From JANQJA01 sp047947185 (GTDB lineage: Bacteria; Pseudomonadota; Gammaproteobacteria; Pseudomonadales; Azotimanducaceae): a stretch of 64,000 nt of DNA. The stretch covers positions 1,860,001-1,924,000 of the forward strand of contig CP170502.1 of NCBI GenBank assembly GCA_047947185.1, written 5' to 3'. The position numbers and the translations under genes are program-made. Below the pieces are notes generated by a model. The model had not been told where the DNA came from, made no database searches, and saw only the letters and a program-made list of their open reading frames with translations. Shown here piece after piece: positions 62,032-64,000 of this stretch; positions within the stretch are counted from its first letter, which is position 1; the number at the start of each line of letters is the position of its first letter.

Positions 62032-64000
62032 TTAAACCGTATAGTCCGTTTCCATATCCAGCTGACAGAACGCAGCCATGGTCGTTGGATTGAGAGCCTT
62101 GATCTTGAACTTGCCCTCAAATTCCACCTGCATTTTTAGAATCACTTGAAGGTGATCCCCCGGCTGGAGCGTGATGGTACCCGTTGCCGGGTTTACCGCG
62201 CCGCCAGGCTTCGCCTCACCGACAACCTCTCCTTTCTTGTTATGTGCCTCTAGCAAAATCTCGAAATCGCTATCAACAGAAAACATATCCTGGCTCTCAA
62301 GAGAAATTTCGATCGCTGGAAGCCTTGTGGTAATGCGCTTTGCCCCGTTCTTGTAGTTCAGGATCACCGTTGCCTTTTCCAGGGGGGCCGGCTCTGGCGC
62401 GTTGAGCTTTAGAGTGATCACGGGCACAACACATTCTTGAAGCGATGCGCCGCCGTGGTAGTACAGCATGCCGCTTCTATAGGGCGCCATAGTGAGGGGG
62501 CCGGCGATACTGGCAAAATCACCGCGAATCCCAGCCTTTTCTGCACTCAGCATATAGTGGTGACTATCACTGCTGCCTTCTCCCAACAAGCAGCGCTGAT
62601 GCTCGCTGAGCCAATCGCCAGGCAATTTGCTGCAAGTATCTCCAGCTCCGGCATGCGTATTCATGAAAAACCCATGGTCGGTGGCAATGACAACCTCGTG
62701 AAAACCAGCTGCCTTAAGCTTGTGCACCGCAACTCGGATACGCTTTAACGCATTGATTATCTCGGTGGGTGCTGTATCGGGATGGTTTTCGAAGTGACTG
62801 TCTATCTCTACAGAACGCAGAACCAGCAATTCAACATCATCTTCAATTTCGAATCGGTTACGAACGTATTCTTCCAGACGGCCCTCCTGGAATCTTTGAC
62901 CATATCGCTTTCTCAAGATCTCCATACGCTGGCCAACGTTTGCAACCGGCTGATCATCGATAAACGGGATATACCCACTCTCGTTTTTGACCAATCTCAG
63001 TCCGCTGCTCGCGCCGGGCAGCAAACTCGCCATGCCAACCGGCGTAATGCTCGGCAATTGTGCTAAAGCCGGCTTTACTTCTACCTTGCCATCTTCGGCC
63101 AGGCGCTTGCCAAGTTCGACGCCTAGTTCGTATCGAAGCGCATCCACCATCATGTAGGCAACCTTCGTGCGGCTTTGCTGCAGTTTCGGCGCCACCAACT
63201 GATCAAAAACATCGCCATTGGCCAGCCGCCCTACAATCGGCCATCCTGTTTGCTGCAGGTGCTTGGTAAATGCCACCTGGACCTTCTCGATCAGCTTGCC
63301 GTATTGCTTCCGGGCCTGTTGCTGAACAGGCTGCATACTGCCCTGGGTATCCTGCCAATCGTAATCGCTCACCGCTTGTTCAAACTCGCGATGCAAGCGA
63401 TCAATCTCGCGAAGTTGACTGACATAGAAGTCAATCAGGCTCTCTAAACTGCGGGCATAATCACTCAAAATTCGGTCGTTATCCTGGCAACTTTCGATCA
63501 ATGCAAATGCTGCCCGAACCAGGTCCCACTGTGCCTGATTCTCACCCTTGCCAGTCCAGACTGACTGCGCATGACGCGCCAAAATGGCTTTGACACTGTC
63601 TGTGTCATCGCGCGCCAGGGCCTCAATGGCACGCTGCAGGAAGGTTCGTTCTTCAAAAGGAAAAGTATCTCGCTCACCCAGGTCCGTCAGCTGCGTGCAG
63701 ATACTCGGCAGATCCAATTCTGCTTCAATCGCTTCTGCCCGCTCGATGTAGACGTTCTGGGTGCGCCTGTCATTGCGCAAGCGCTCACACATATCATCTA
63801 CCAGTGGGCGCGCGACAGGTGATGCGTGCGGCACATCCTGAAGCGCCAGCGGCAGCTCTTCCGGCAGATCAAACGCAAATTCGCTGAACAGCAGGTAGCG
63901 CCAAAGCTCGTCACCAATCGCTGACCAGGTTTTTCCACGCGTCTTCAAACTCAACCCAATGCTGGCCTGCAAAAGCGCTTTCGCCTCCGTTACCCAAGCA
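62032..64000 (-). CDS. pglZ: BREX phosphatase-like PglZ (type A), partial
   Basis: This is the C-terminal about 656 residues of PglZ; the frame stays open to the right edge (reading AWVTEAKALLQASIG at the edge), so the N-terminus and start are outside the window. Alkaline-phosphatase superfamily motifs are visible: VAYMMVDALRYELGVELGKR (metal-site Asp), PSITPVGMASLLPGASSGLR (nucleophile Thr region) and VVIATDHGFFMNTHAGAGD (DHG). The C-terminal domain is beta-rich. Gene order pglZ-brxL with 3 bases between fits type I BREX, in which brxA, brxB, brxC and pglX would lie upstream, beyond 64000. Confidence 0.9.
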   Translation of the reverse strand, partial: AWVTEAKALLQASIGLSLKTRGKTWSAIGDELWRYLLFSEFAFDLPEELPLALQDVPHASPVARPLVDDMCERLRNDRRTQNVYIERAEAIEAELDLPSICTQLTDLGERDTFPFEERTFLQRAIEALARDDTDSVKAILARHAQSVWTGKGENQAQWDLVRAAFALIESCQDNDRILSDYARSLESLIDFYVSQLREIDRLHREFEQAVSDYDWQDTQGSMQPVQQQARKQYGKLIEKVQVAFTKHLQQTGWPIVGRLANGDVFDQLVAPKLQQSRTKVAYMMVDALRYELGVELGKRLAEDGKVEVKPALAQLPSITPVGMASLLPGASSGLRLVKNESGYIPFIDDQPVANVGQRMEILRKRYGQRFQEGRLEEYVRNRFEIEDDVELLVLRSVEIDSHFENHPDTAPTEIINALKRIRVAVHKLKAAGFHEVVIATDHGFFMNTHAGAGDTCSKLPGDWLSEHQRCLLGEGSSDSHHYMLSAEKAGIRGDFASIAGPLTMAPYRSGMLYYHGGASLQECVVPVITLKLNAPEPAPLEKATVILNYKNGAKRITTRLPAIEISLESQDMFSVDSDFEILLEAHNKKGEVVGEAKPGGAVNPATGTITLQPGDHLQVILKMQVEFEGKFKIKALNPTTMAAFCQLDMETDYTV

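Noticed and set aside
1..64000. CRISPR arrays, tRNA or rRNA genes, insertion sequences, prophage
   Set aside because: No regularly spaced repeats, cloverleaf-type genes, transposases, integrases or phage structural genes were recognised on either strand.

Overview
The window looks like a chromosomal segment of a GC-rich gammaproteobacterium, probably an aquatic heterotroph. The evidence is Gram-negative outer-membrane biology (a TonB-dependent siderophore receptor with a Fur-like box), E. coli-type SOS and Fur sites, and esterase, GST and c-type cytochrome genes. No rRNA, tRNA, IS element, integrase or CRISPR array was seen, so genus cannot be set. The left two thirds are GC-rich. From about 43.8 kb the sequence becomes visibly more AT-rich, marking an acquired defence island that runs off the right edge.

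1-16.7 kb is mostly metabolic. A minus-strand run holds a small membrane protein, two RoxA-like di-haem cytochromes, a TIR-TolB-TPR protein, a membrane patatin lipase, an HSL-type esterase and a TcyP-like cystine transporter (cut by the left edge). Plus-strand genes encode a class-C-type serine hydrolase and a GST. A Fur box lies between a siderophore receptor and a sulfotransferase.

16.8-24.7 kb holds a complete Wadjet operon (jetA-jetB-jetC-jetD), followed by a DUF222-HNH endonuclease gene on the other strand with a near-consensus LexA box directly before its start.

25.1-37.7 kb is an accessory region of small secreted-peptide genes. Several short ORFs start with a double-glycine-type leader (MRELTxxEIxxVSGG) and each is followed by a small membrane protein. 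Four pairs belong to one family: the peptides share a GMSxGEA...T..DS tail and the partners share YEF, YAN and PP motifs. One peptide is decayed. A short box around TGTCCTACA precedes five peptide genes, and two pairs have a strong hairpin between peptide and partner. An SbcCD-like pair and an ADP-ribosylglycohydrolase sit among them. A tandem duplication of about 1.6 kb created a second peptide/partner pair and left two truncated genes at its junction (34430). No exporter is visible.

37.8-43.8 kb has a two-module AAA+ ATPase divergent from a WYL regulator. The regulator heads an operon with a PD-(D/E)XK nuclease and an SBD-HNH enzyme of the phosphorothioate-dependent restriction family. A DUF429 gene converges on it.

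44.5-64 kb is the defence island: RecQ helicase with a phosphoribosyltransferase-like tail plus DprA on the plus strand. Converging on them is a tightly coupled minus-strand operon of DEDDh exonuclease, DrmA, DrmB, UvrD-like protein, a protein of unknown family and a NERD-helicase. This DISARM-like core has no methyltransferase and no DrmC. Upstream lie a DUF262/DUF1524 (GmrSD/BrxU-like) enzyme, BrxL and PglZ of a type I BREX system whose remaining genes should lie beyond the right edge.
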